Part shown: in pieces, positions 17,199 through 26,072 of the stretch
Position numbering within the stretch: the stretch's first letter is position 1
Layout of the letters: every line of letters begins with the position of its first letter
DNA from: UBA6168 sp041392505
GTDB taxonomy: Bacteria > Bacteroidota > Bacteroidia > Chitinophagales > Saprospiraceae
Assembly: GCA_041392505.1 (NCBI GenBank)
Contig: JAWKLX010000011.1
Span: 62,001-126,000, forward strand
Reading direction: 5' to 3'
DNA length: 64,000 bases
Translations under genes and position numbers: made by a program
Notes under the pieces: model-generated
Told to the model about the DNA's origin: nothing
The model's database searches: none
Seen by the model: only the letters and a program-made list of their open reading frames with translations

Positions 17199-20100
17199 AT
17201 GAAAAAAACCTTACTTCTTTTCCCTCAACTCCTCCTTGCTTTCCTCGCTTCCGCGCAGTTCGCGCTTCCATTGGACGTTGTGGACCCCGTCGGGCCAACC
17301 CGTTACGCCATTGCCATGGACGTGGATGGCGACGGCGACAACGACGTGATTTGTGCCACCGAGGAGCGGCTTTTCTGGCTGCCGCAAACCAGCCCCGGCG
17401 TGTTCGGCAGGCAAATCCTGATTTCTGAAGATGACATTGACTACGATATTCTCGCCGCTGCCGATGTAGACGGCGATGGTGATTCCGACTTTTTTTATTG
17501 CGATTACACGGGCGTTTTTGCCCTGCACCGTAATGATGGCAACGGACAGTTTGGCGCCAGGGAAATTATTTTTGACGGGCCTGAAATCGCCTGGTCTATC
17601 CACGTAGCCGACGTGGATGGCGACGGTGACCCCGACCTGTTGGGTACTTTGAAAAACGAGGTGCTCTGGTTCGCCAACGACGGGAACGGCGTATTCGGGC
17701 CAAAGCAAACCATTTCCACTGACCACCAAAACCTCTTCGCCGTGTACGCCGAAGACCTCGACGGCGACGGCGATCAGGACGTGCTGGCTGCTTCTCGGAC
17801 CGATGGCAAACTGGGCTGGTACGAAAATCTTGGCGGCGGCACCTTTGGCCCACAACAGCTGGTGGCCCCTGCGTTCAACGACGCCCGCACCGTTGCTACC
17901 GGCGACCTCGACGGCGATGGCCTGCCCGATGTGCTGTGCAACAATGCCCTGTCGTCAGGCGGGGAAGTACTTTGGATGCGCAACCTCGGCAATGGCAGTT
18001 TTGCCACGCCGCAGTTGGTTTCTGACATCGGTGAACCGAGCTTCGTCACCGTGGCAGACATGGACGGCGATACCGACCTCGACGTGATTTTTTGCCATAC
18101 CCTGAGCGATATTTCTTGGGTGGAAAATGACGGTAGTGGGCAGTTTGGGGCGCCTAATGAACTGGCCAACGAAATTGTCTATGCCTATTATGTGCAAACG
18201 GACGATCTGAATGGCGATGGCTTGCCTGACCCGATGTTCTGGACTTCGTTTGCCAGCACAAATCATGAAACCCTGCTTTGGCGGCCCTCTCAGGGTAACG
18301 GCAATTTCGCCCAGCCACAACTGCTCGCCATCGGCATGAAAGAATCACTAAGTTGTCTCGTCGCCGATTTTGACCAGGATGGCTTCGATGATTTGGCCAT
18401 ACCATCCCTCGTGTCTGATGCCATCGTTTGGTACAGGAACGAAGGCGGGGCATTTTCACCACCTAAGCTGGTGGCCAGACAATATAACTTCAGCCCAAGG
18501 TATATGGCTGTGGAGGATATGAATGGCGACGGATTCCCCGATATTGTAGCAGAATCAACGATTACCCCGACTGGTCACACCTATGTAGGTTGGTACGCCA
18601 ACAACGGAGACGGCTCGTTTACCGCTCAAACATCGGTGATTGGCGGCGGCGCTTTTATGCAGGACCTCAAAACTGGCGATGTCGATAATGATGGAGACCC
18701 TGATATTCTCTGGGTATATAGTGAAAGCAGTCAAAACGCCAATGGCTCGCTTCACTGGATCGAAAACCTGGGCAACGGCGTATTGGCTGACAGCAAAACG
18801 ATTGCCGATGGCTTAGTGGCGCCAGTATCCGTATCGCTCATCCGGTTTTCTCCTGACGAGCCACCCTTTCTGTTTTTGACGAAAAAAGCACCTCAGCCGA
18901 TCCAGTATTTCCACTACGTGAACGATACGAACTTTGACACTTACAACCTGACCAGTGATTTTTCCCATGCCGTTTGGTCGGAGGCACTGGATGTGAACCA
19001 GGACGGACTGGACGATCTCGTTGCTACGGATTATGGATTTCCGGACAACCATAAAATTGCCCTGTGGATAAACAACGGTACTGGCTTTTTTGAACCACAA
19101 CTGACGCTTAATACGGGCAGCATTCAATGGGCAGTCCCAACGCTGGCAGATGTAAACCTCGATGGTTTGCCTGATATCGTAGTGGGTAGTCGGAGCAGCA
19201 GCGTTTACTGGTTTCAGGGACTTGGCGGCGGCAATTTTGCAACGTCTCAGGCTATTCCCAATTCGCTCGAAGGTGCCCAGCGTGTGCGTTTAACCGACCT
19301 CGACCATGACGGTGACTTAGACCTCATCGCCTTGCGTAACGACTATTGGGCCAACGTGAGTGAAACGGGTGACAAATTGAGCTTCGCCTTCAACCTCGCC
19401 AACAACGAGAGCATGAGCGGCCGGGTATTTTTTGATGAAAATGAAAACGGCACACTGGACGCCGGCGAGTCGTTCGCCGGGCGCTTCCCCATCGAGGTGA
19501 CGCCCTCGGCGCTGGCCGTTTTTACCGATGATAGTGGAATGTTCAACATTTACGCAGGCGCAGGAACTTACACCATCACGCCGGATTTGGGCGAATGCTG
19601 GGAGCTGACGACCCAACCCGACGCTCATATCGTGGACTTCGACGGGCTGAACCCGCTCACTGGGTTTGATTTTGGGGTAAAAACGAACAACGCCCTGACG
19701 AGTGGCAGCATCAGCATGACTTCCTCCGCCACCCGCTGCGGTTTTACCGTGCCGTTTTGGTTGAATTTCAGCAACACAGGCTGCAACCCCGCCAACGGCA
19801 GGGCGGCGCTGTTACAGCACCCGCTGGCCACTTTTCTGTCGGCTGATCTTGCGCCGGACGCTACTTCCGGCGATACACTTTTCTGGGATTTTGATAGCCT
19901 GCTGCCCGGTGAAAACCGGCAGGTGAAAATGGAATTTGAAATCGCCGGCGTTCAGTTTTTGGGTGAAACGATTGAAATGCCCCTGCTCATACAGGACGGA
20001 AATGCACAAACCATCGCCAGCTACCAGTACCAGTCCGTCATCAACTGTGCTTACGATCCCAACGACAAACAGGTCTATCCCCGCCGCACCGAGCAACCGC

Positions 20101-20972
20101 CTTTCGATGCCAACTATACCCTGTTCGATGAGCGGATAGAATACACCATCCGTTTTCAAAATACCGGCACCGACACTGCTTTCAACATTGTCATTCGGGA
20201 TACGCTTTCCTCCGATTTGGATTTGGCAACCTTCCGGCCCGGTAGCACCAGCCACCCGTTCGAAGCGACGTTGCACGACGACGGCCTGTTGGAATTCCAC
20301 TTTCGTGATATTATGCTGCCCGACAGCAATATCAACGAACCGGGTAGCCACGGCTACGTGAATTTTACCATCATAGCGAAAGCCGGCCTCGCTGAAAACA
20401 CCGTCATCGAAAACTATGTCGGTATTTATTTCGACTTCAATCCGCCCATCGTCACCAACACCGTCAGCAGTATATTGGTGGAAATGCTGCCCAATTTTAC
20501 CCCCACAGCCGCTTTCGACTTTACACTGACGGACTGGACGGCGCAGTTCAACGACCTTTCGACAAACACACCTACGAGCTGGCTCTGGGATTTCGGTGAC
20601 GGCTCGACAAGTGCCGAGCAGCACCCGGTGCATACCTACGCCGCAGTTGGTGATTACACCGTCTGCCTCACGGTGGCCAATGATTGGGGGAGCCACCAAA
20701 GCTGCCAGCCAGTGATGGTGCTGACCAGTACCTGGGAGCAGGTAAAGGATAGTGAAGTGATCGTTTATCCGAATCCTGCCCTTGATGAAATATGGATTGA
20801 AAAAACAACAGACCAAACCATAAGTGTCGCACTGTCTGGGTTGATGGGGCAAACAATGGGTGTTTATGTCTTATCCGAAAAAACAACCCGCATAAATATC
20901 AGCGAATTACCGGCCGGGGTGTGGCTGTTGCGGACCACAGGTGGGGCAACAGCCAAGGTTGTAAAATTGTAA
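17199..20972 (+). CDS. Large FG-GAP/VCBS-repeat secreted protein with PKD and T9SS sorting domain
   Basis: The 1257 residues start with a signal peptide (TLLLFPQLLLAFLASAQ). Residues 25-720 hold about a dozen FG-GAP/VCBS units with calcium-binding DxDxDGDxD motifs such as DVDGDGDNDVICA and DLDGDGDQDVLAA, forming integrin-alpha-like propellers. A SdrD-like B repeat follows (GRVFFDENENGTLDAGES, near 740), then a DUF11-type repeated domain with NDKQVYPRR and YTIRFQNTGTDTAFN, a PKD domain (SWLWDFGDGSTSAEQHPVHT, near 1125) and a T9SS type A tail (VIVYPNPALDEIWIEK). It is likely cell-surface and adhesive. GC-rich like the gene before, from which it is 111 nt away. Confidence 0.9.
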   Translation: MKKTLLLFPQLLLAFLASAQFALPLDVVDPVGPTRYAIAMDVDGDGDNDVICATEERLFWLPQTSPGVFGRQILISEDDIDYDILAAADVDGDGDSDFFYCDYTGVFALHRNDGNGQFGAREIIFDGPEIAWSIHVADVDGDGDPDLLGTLKNEVLWFANDGNGVFGPKQTISTDHQNLFAVYAEDLDGDGDQDVLAASRTDGKLGWYENLGGGTFGPQQLVAPAFNDARTVATGDLDGDGLPDVLCNNALSSGGEVLWMRNLGNGSFATPQLVSDIGEPSFVTVADMDGDTDLDVIFCHTLSDISWVENDGSGQFGAPNELANEIVYAYYVQTDDLNGDGLPDPMFWTSFASTNHETLLWRPSQGNGNFAQPQLLAIGMKESLSCLVADFDQDGFDDLAIPSLVSDAIVWYRNEGGAFSPPKLVARQYNFSPRYMAVEDMNGDGFPDIVAESTITPTGHTYVGWYANNGDGSFTAQTSVIGGGAFMQDLKTGDVDNDGDPDILWVYSESSQNANGSLHWIENLGNGVLADSKTIADGLVAPVSVSLIRFSPDEPPFLFLTKKAPQPIQYFHYVNDTNFDTYNLTSDFSHAVWSEALDVNQDGLDDLVATDYGFPDNHKIALWINNGTGFFEPQLTLNTGSIQWAVPTLADVNLDGLPDIVVGSRSSSVYWFQGLGGGNFATSQAIPNSLEGAQRVRLTDLDHDGDLDLIALRNDYWANVSETGDKLSFAFNLANNESMSGRVFFDENENGTLDAGESFAGRFPIEVTPSALAVFTDDSGMFNIYAGAGTYTITPDLGECWELTTQPDAHIVDFDGLNPLTGFDFGVKTNNALTSGSISMTSSATRCGFTVPFWLNFSNTGCNPANGRAALLQHPLATFLSADLAPDATSGDTLFWDFDSLLPGENRQVKMEFEIAGVQFLGETIEMPLLIQDGNAQTIASYQYQSVINCAYDPNDKQVYPRRTEQPPFDANYTLFDERIEYTIRFQNTGTDTAFNIVIRDTLSSDLDLATFRPGSTSHPFEATLHDDGLLEFHFRDIMLPDSNINEPGSHGYVNFTIIAKAGLAENTVIENYVGIYFDFNPPIVTNTVSSILVEMLPNFTPTAAFDFTLTDWTAQFNDLSTNTPTSWLWDFGDGSTSAEQHPVHTYAAVGDYTVCLTVANDWGSHQSCQPVMVLTSTWEQVKDSEVIVYPNPALDEIWIEKTTDQTISVALSGLMGQTMGVYVLSEKTTRINISELPAGVWLLRTTGGATAKVVKL

Positions 20973-21001
20973 TGTTGGTTGTGCTGGTTATTTATTTTTA
21001 G

Positions 21002-21114
21002 GGCGGTGGATCAAATGTAAGGTTGTTCAAATCTGTTAGATTTTAAAAATCTAATAGATATAATGGATCAGCATCCTCAGTGATTTTTGCCAGCCTTACA
21101 TTTGACGCACCGCC
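21002..21114. repeat. Nested palindrome
   Basis: Outer arms at 21002-21022 and 21094-21114 (GGCGGTGGATCAAATGTAAG at the left) pair over 21 bp with two mismatches. Inside, CTGTTAGATTTT (21033-21044) pairs with AAAAATCTAATAG. It follows the stop of the FG-GAP gene by 30 nt. It shares the build of other palindromes here: long outer arms with an independent inner hairpin. Confidence 0.8.
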
Positions 21115-21126
21115 ATTTTTAGAACC

Positions 21127-21163
21127 AAAAGCCCTGATAAGTTGCGTACTTGTCAGGGCTTTT
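21127..21163. terminator. Terminator-like hairpin, copy 1
   Basis: AAAAGCCCTGATAAGT pairs with ACTTGTCAGGGCTTTT around a 5-nt loop (TGCGT). Nearly the same hairpin recurs at 21935-21973. With T-rich ends on both strands it can terminate in either direction. It sits between the FG-GAP gene and the Uma2 gene. Confidence 0.8.
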
Positions 21164-21182
21164 CATTTCGGTTAAAAGCAAG

Positions 21183-21190
21183 TATTTTTG
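21183..21190 (+). promoter_or_regulatory. Possible -7 box (TATTTTTG) for the Uma2 gene
   Basis: The octamer matches TAnnTTTG and ends 15 nt before the ATG at 21206, giving a very short leader. No clear -33 TTG is seen. Confidence 0.3.
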
Positions 21191-21205
21191 TAAAAAATCA
21201 AGATC

Positions 21206-21817
21206 ATGTACGAGACTACAGTACAGCAAAAGCGATACAGCCTCGAAGAGTATTTTGCCTTAGAAGAAAAGGCAGAGGAAAAACACGAATACCACAACGG
21301 AAAAGTCATAACGATGACTGGAGGAACAATACCCCACAACAAAATCGCAGGGAACATACTTCATATTCTTGAAGGGTGGATTGATAACAATGACCTGCCC
21401 TACATTGTGCTGAACAGCGACACCAAGCTCCGCATCGAGCAATTCAACCGGGTGGTTTATCCCGACGTTTTGATAGTCTGTGAAAAATTGGAATACTGGA
21501 AAGGGCGCAAGGACACTATCCTCAACCCACGCATGGTTTTCGAGGTGGCTTCCGAAAGCACGGAGGAATACGACCGTGGCAACAAGTTCAATTTGTACCG
21601 TTCACTACCCTCCTTCCAGGAATACGTTATGGTCAGTCAATATCGCCCGTGGGTGGAAAGCCATTTCCTGCACTCCGAAGCGGAGAGCCTTTGGAAAATT
21701 ACCTCAGCAAGTGGGCTGGATGCCTCACTTCACCTGAAGTCAATAGGCTTCGATTTACCTTTGGCAAAAGTTTACAAGCAAGTCCCCGAATTGCAAGGGG
21801 ATGATTGGGAAGGTTGA
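21206..21817 (+). CDS. Uma2-family PD-(D/E)xK endonuclease
   Basis: The 203-residue protein shows the Uma2 (DUF820) core: YSLEEYFALEEKAEEKHEYH at the start, NGKVITMTGGTIPHNKIAGN, LNSDTKLRIEQFNRVVYPDV with the conserved Asp and Lys/Arg pattern, and PRMVFEVASESTEEYDRGNK with the catalytic Glu, then RSLPSFQEYVMV. This family is a PD-(D/E)xK fold abundant in Cyanobacteria and Bacteroidota; its biological role is not settled, with transposon or defence links proposed. The gene is bracketed by two copies of the same hairpin, suggesting a mobile cassette or simply two similar terminators. Confidence 0.88.
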   Translation: MYETTVQQKRYSLEEYFALEEKAEEKHEYHNGKVITMTGGTIPHNKIAGNILHILEGWIDNNDLPYIVLNSDTKLRIEQFNRVVYPDVLIVCEKLEYWKGRKDTILNPRMVFEVASESTEEYDRGNKFNLYRSLPSFQEYVMVSQYRPWVESHFLHSEAESLWKITSASGLDASLHLKSIGFDLPLAKVYKQVPELQGDDWEG

Positions 21818-21934
21818 TTTTTTATTTACTTTTGCGCCCATTAATTTATTTAATATGTTACCATCTTCCATTATAATCAGCATTATTATCATCGAGCCGC
21901 TACGCAGCTTGTGAGTGCTGATATAATTTGAGAC

Positions 21935-21973
21935 AAAAAGCCCTGACAAGTTGCGCACTTGTCAGGGCTTTTT
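21935..21973. terminator. Terminator-like hairpin, copy 2
   Basis: A perfect 17-bp stem, AAAAAGCCCTGACAAGT against ACTTGTCAGGGCTTTTT, with a 5-nt loop. It has the same sequence as copy 1 apart from about three positions. It follows the Uma2 gene and its T-run overlaps the ileS promoter. Confidence 0.85.
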
Positions 21974-21988
21974 GTTTTGTTACTTTTG
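21959..21988 (+). promoter_or_regulatory. Promoter for ileS, TTG-19-TACTTTTG
   Basis: TTG (21959-21961) and TACTTTTG (21981-21988) are separated by 19 nt, a full match to the Bacteroidota consensus. Transcription would begin near 21995, leaving a leader of about 117 nt to the ileS ATG. The upstream box lies inside the preceding hairpin. Confidence 0.6.
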
Positions 21989-22111
21989 CGGGCTTTTTTG
22001 AAATAGCTATTTATCCATGTAACTCCATTTTTTAAAAAGAGTAAAACGTGAAGCTAAAAGCCGGCAGCCAATAGCCAACAATATTTAAAATAGCCAGAAA
22101 TAAAATTCGAT

Positions 22112-25100
22112 ATGTACAAAGAATTCAAAAACCTAAATCTCCCAAACATTGACCAAGAAATGCTCGCCTTTTGGGAGCGGGAAAAAATATTTGAAAAAAG
22201 CGTCGAACAGCGCCCGCTCGACAACACCTTCGTTTTTTACGAAGGGCCGCCTTCGGCAAATGGCAAGCCCGGCATCCACCACGTCATGGCACGGGCCATC
22301 AAGGATTTGGTGTGCCGTTACCATACCTTAAAAGGTAAACGGGTCGAGCGCAAAGGCGGTTGGGACACCCACGGCCTGCCCATCGAGCTGAGCGTGGAGA
22401 AAGAACTCGGCATCACCAAAGAGGACATCGGCACCGACAAAATATCGGTGGACGGCTACAACCAAAAGTGCAAGGAGACGGTGATGCGCTACAAAAACGA
22501 GTGGGACGATATTACCCGTAAAATGGGCTATTGGGTCGATCTCGACAACCCCTACATCACTTATGAAAACGAGTACATCGAAAGCGTTTGGTGGTTGCTG
22601 AAACAGCTTTACAATAAAAACCTTTTGTACAAAGGTTACACCATCCAGCCCTATTCGCCGGGCGCAGGTACGGGGCTGAGTTCGCATGAGTTGAACATGC
22701 CGGGTGCGTATAAAGAGGTGTCCGATACGACGGCGGTGGCACTGTTTAAAGTGGTTGAAAATGAAAAATCGGCGTTCCTTTTTGAAGGTGAGAACGAGGA
22801 CGTTCGCATCGCAGCCTGGACGACTACGCCTTGGACATTGCCTTCCAACACTGCCCTCACCGCCGGGCCAAAAGTGGATTATGTAAAAGTCAAAACACTC
22901 AACCCTTACACCAATGAGCCGATAAGTGTGGTGCTGGCCGAGGCATTGGTTGGAAAATGGTTTGGTGGTAAAAACCAGCCTGAAATAATCGAGCAATCCA
23001 GCAATATGAAAGGTGCTGAACTCGACGGCATCCGCTACGAGCAGTTGTTCGATTTTGGAAATGAAATTGAACCCCTCCTCGGCAACGATGGCGAGTTTCA
23101 TACCGATGCTTTCCGGGTCGTCCTCGGTGACTTCGTGACGACGGAGGATGGCACGGGTGTGGTTCACACTGCGCCGAGCTTTGGGGCGGACGATATGAAA
23201 GCGGCAAAAACCAATGGTATCGGTGCGCTTACGCTGGTGGACAAGCAGGGTAAATTCAAATCCACCGTTGGCGAGTTTTCGGATAAATATGTCAAAAATT
23301 ACAAGGACGAGGAAGAATACCGGCCCGTGGATGTGGATATTGTGATCAAGCTGAAAACGGACAACAAGGCCCTCAACGTCGCCAAATACAACCACAACTA
23401 CCCTCACTGCTGGCGGACAGACAAGCCTGTACTTTACTATCCGCTCGATAGTTGGTTCATCAAAGCTTCTGCGTGCAAGGAGCGCATGTATGAGCTGAAC
23501 AAAACCATCAATTGGAAACCCGCCAGCACGGGCGAGGGCCGCTTCGGCAAGTGGCTTGAAAACCTCCAGGACTGGAACCTCAGCCGCAGCCGGTACTGGG
23601 GCATCCCGCTGCCGATCTGGCGTACCGCGGATGGTGAGCAGGAAAAATGCATTGGCTCGGTGGCGGATTTGCAGAGCGAAATAGAAAAAGCGAATGCAGC
23701 GCTCGGCCTCAATCAGGAAGTGCCGAAAGATTTGCACCGGCCGTACATTGATGACGTCATCCTCGTAGCTGACGATGGGCAGGAAATGAAACGGGAACTC
23801 GACCTCATCGATGTCTGGTTCGATAGCGGTTCTATGCCTTATGCGCAGTGGCATTACCCATTTAGCCTCCCCCCGACCCCCTCCAAAGGAGGGGGAGGAC
23901 GCCCGCAGCCACGGTATATGACCGCCAATCCGATGAGCTACGAGCTTCTTAAAGAGTATGCAAAAAGAATGAGGGACAACCCGACAGATGCAGAGAAAGT
24001 GCTCTGGAATAATTTAAGGGGTAAAAAACTGGAAGGATATAAGTTTAGGCAGCAACACATCATTGGGGATTACATCGCTGATTTTCTTTGTTTGAAAAAA
24101 AATCTCATCGTTGAGGTGGATGGGCAAATCCATGAAAAACCCGAAGTGAAAAAAACGGATGCACAGCGTACCGCTTGGCTCAGCGAACAAGGGTATCATG
24201 TTTTAAGGATAAAAAACGAAGAAATTTTTCATCAGCCAGAAATCGTGCTTACTAAAATAAAAGATAAACTGGATTCGCTTCCAAATGTTCCCAAAAGCGA
24301 GGTCGAAAAGCCCTCCCCCCTTGGGGAGGGTTGGGAGGGGCAATTCCCAGCGGATTTCATCGCTGAAGGTGTTGACCAAACCCGTGGTTGGTTCTATACT
24401 TTGCATGCCATCGCCACGATGGTCTTCGATAGTGTGGCGTTTAAAAATGTCGTTTCTAACGGCCTCGTGCTGGACAAGAACGGCAACAAAATGTCGAAGC
24501 GCCTCAACAACGCCGTGGACCCATTCGAGACCATCGCCAAGTATGGCGCCGATGCGACCCGCTGGTACATGATCTCCAATTCGCAGCCTTGGGACAACCT
24601 GAAATTCGACCTCGAAGGGATTGGCGAAACGCAGCGGAAATTTTTTGGGACCCTCTACAATACGTACAGCTTTTTTGCCCTTTATGCCAACATTGATAAT
24701 TGGCAAATGGACGAATCGGACGTGCTGCCAATGGATCAGCGCAGCGAACTCGACCGCTGGATCATTTCCAAATTATACAGCCTCGTGGACGAGTACCGCA
24801 CCGCTATGGACGATTATGAGCCGACCCGTGCCTGCCGTGCCATCGAGGAATTTGTGGATAGCCATTTGTCCAACTGGTACGTGCGGCTCAGCCGGCGCCG
24901 TTTCTGGAAGGGGGAAATGTCAACCGACAAAAGGGCAGCTTATGAAACCCTTTTTGAGTGTTTGATGGTCACGGGGCAATTGAGCACTTGCGTGGCACCG
25001 TTTTTCTCCGATTGGTTGTATAAAAACCTGACCGACCCGATCCGGGAAAAAGCGGTTGCTAACAATACACCTCTGCGTCACGAATCTGTCCATTTGACCG

Positions 25101-25876
25101 ATTTGGTGGAAAGGGATGCCACCAAAGTGGATAAGGCTTTAGAGCAGCGGATGGAATATGCACAACGCATTTCTTCCTTGATTTTGTCGCTCCGCAAAAA
25201 AGAAAATATCCGGGTGCGTCAGCCACTGCAAAAAGTGATGTTGCCTATTTTGGATGAGGCATTTATCAAGCACGTAGAAGGGGTAAAAGACCTCGTGATG
25301 GCGGAAACGAACATCAAGGAAATTGAATACATCACCGACACGGCGGGCGTAATTAAAAAGAAAATAAAACCGAATTTTAAAACACTCGGTAAGCGCCTTG
25401 GCAAAAACATGAAAGCTGCGGCACAGGCCGTCGCCGGATTCAGTCAGGATGATATTTCTAATTTGGAAAAAACCGGCGCCTATATATTAGATGTGGACGG
25501 TGAAAAATACGAACTGACGTTAGAGGATTTTGAAATAACGGCAGAAGATGTACCGGGCTTGCTCGTCGCCACCGACGGGCCTCTGACCGTTGCCTTAGAC
25601 GTTACTTTAAACGACGATTTAATAGCGGAAGGAACGGCCCGTGAATTGGTGAATCGGATTCAAAATATTCGAAAAGGGAGCGATTTTAATGTGACGGATA
25701 AAATAAATATCCAGATCGAAAAACACGAAGCTGTTTATGATGCAGTTGCAAATTACAGCGATTATATCAAGCAGGAAACCTTGGCGCTTGCCTTGGATTT
25801 GGTAGATAATGCAGGTGGTGAAAGAGTGGAATTATTTGATGATGTATCTTTATTTATCAAAGTAGAAAAAGCCTGA
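22112..25876 (+). CDS. ileS: Isoleucyl-tRNA synthetase carrying an in-frame DUF559 endonuclease insert
   Basis: IleRS charges tRNA-Ile and edits Val. The 1254-residue frame has the class I signatures: GIHH (HIGH motif) at 54-57 and KMSKR at 793-797, with FDSGSMPYAQWHYPF at about 570-584 and FPADFIAEGVDQTRGWFYTL from 745. The layout (long C-terminus with GEKYELTLEDFEI-like anticodon region) is the eukaryote-like type usual in Bacteroidota. Between F584 and F745 lies a foreign segment of 160 residues: a GC-rich arm, a complete DUF559 nuclease domain (about 603-728) and a second GC-rich arm. The frame is kept throughout. Without it the enzyme has about 1095 residues, close to normal. Start at ATG 22112. 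Confidence 0.95.
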   Translation: MYKEFKNLNLPNIDQEMLAFWEREKIFEKSVEQRPLDNTFVFYEGPPSANGKPGIHHVMARAIKDLVCRYHTLKGKRVERKGGWDTHGLPIELSVEKELGITKEDIGTDKISVDGYNQKCKETVMRYKNEWDDITRKMGYWVDLDNPYITYENEYIESVWWLLKQLYNKNLLYKGYTIQPYSPGAGTGLSSHELNMPGAYKEVSDTTAVALFKVVENEKSAFLFEGENEDVRIAAWTTTPWTLPSNTALTAGPKVDYVKVKTLNPYTNEPISVVLAEALVGKWFGGKNQPEIIEQSSNMKGAELDGIRYEQLFDFGNEIEPLLGNDGEFHTDAFRVVLGDFVTTEDGTGVVHTAPSFGADDMKAAKTNGIGALTLVDKQGKFKSTVGEFSDKYVKNYKDEEEYRPVDVDIVIKLKTDNKALNVAKYNHNYPHCWRTDKPVLYYPLDSWFIKASACKERMYELNKTINWKPASTGEGRFGKWLENLQDWNLSRSRYWGIPLPIWRTADGEQEKCIGSVADLQSEIEKANAALGLNQEVPKDLHRPYIDDVILVADDGQEMKRELDLIDVWFDSGSMPYAQWHYPFSLPPTPSKGGGGRPQPRYMTANPMSYELLKEYAKRMRDNPTDAEKVLWNNLRGKKLEGYKFRQQHIIGDYIADFLCLKKNLIVEVDGQIHEKPEVKKTDAQRTAWLSEQGYHVLRIKNEEIFHQPEIVLTKIKDKLDSLPNVPKSEVEKPSPLGEGWEGQFPADFIAEGVDQTRGWFYTLHAIATMVFDSVAFKNVVSNGLVLDKNGNKMSKRLNNAVDPFETIAKYGADATRWYMISNSQPWDNLKFDLEGIGETQRKFFGTLYNTYSFFALYANIDNWQMDESDVLPMDQRSELDRWIISKLYSLVDEYRTAMDDYEPTRACRAIEEFVDSHLSNWYVRLSRRRFWKGEMSTDKRAAYETLFECLMVTGQLSTCVAPFFSDWLYKNLTDPIREKAVANNTPLRHESVHLTDLVERDATKVDKALEQRMEYAQRISSLILSLRKKENIRVRQPLQKVMLPILDEAFIKHVEGVKDLVMAETNIKEIEYITDTAGVIKKKIKPNFKTLGKRLGKNMKAAAQAVAGFSQDDISNLEKTGAYILDVDGEKYELTLEDFEITAEDVPGLLVATDGPLTVALDVTLNDDLIAEGTARELVNRIQNIRKGSDFNVTDKINIQIEKHEAVYDAVANYSDYIKQETLALALDLVDNAGGERVELFDDVSLFIKVEKA
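23866..24343 (+). mobile_element. In-frame insertion element: DUF559 endonuclease flanked by GC-rich hairpin repeats
   Basis: The left edge (23866-23899) is CCTCCCCCCGACCCCCTCC-like and contains a palindrome of CCCCCTCC with GGAGGGGG. The right edge (24310-24341) contains CCCTCCCCCCTTGGGGAGGG followed by TTGGGAGGGG. The right edge, read in reverse complement, resembles the left edge, so the two form imperfect terminal inverted repeats, each with its own hairpin. Between them is an open DUF559 (Vsr-like PD-(D/E)xK) domain: NPTDAEKVLWNNLRGKKLEG, KFRQQHIIGDYIADF with Asp657, LIVEVDGQIH with Glu668 and Asp670, and YHVLRIKNEEIF. No intein splicing residues are present at the borders. Confidence 0.85.
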
Positions 25877-25897
25877 TTTGGTTATTTAGAAATCTAC

Positions 25898-25935
25898 AAA
25901 GCCTTGTATTGCTTTTGCATTACAGGGCTTTTTTA
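25898..25935. terminator. Terminator of ileS
   Basis: AAAGCCTTGTA (25898-25908) pairs with TACAGGGCTTT (25921-25931) with one G-U, followed by a T-run. It starts 22 nt after the ileS stop and resembles the two hairpins around the Uma2 gene in its AAAGCCCTG/CAGGGCTTT ends. Confidence 0.75.
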
Positions 25936-26072
25936 TTGATTTTCAATTGCTGAATTAAGCGACCAAGAAATATAAATTGCAAACTTGTGTCGATAAGTTT
26001 TTTGAAAATATTTATTTGGATATGCCCAAGTATTGGGCAGGAAAAGCCATTGTAAATGATAGTTTACGATGT

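Noticed and set aside
19812..20852. A 346-codon open frame antisense to the FG-GAP gene
   Set aside because: Shadow of the real gene; no signal, motif or ribosome site.
22328..23854. A 508-codon open frame on the minus strand inside ileS
   Set aside because: It is the antisense of the conserved ileS frame with no family pattern; high GC at the third codon position keeps the opposite frame open.
23866..24343. An intein in IleS
   Set aside because: There is no Cys or Ser at the left border, no His-Asn and Cys/Ser/Thr at the right border and no Hint-domain blocks; the block is a DUF559 nuclease.
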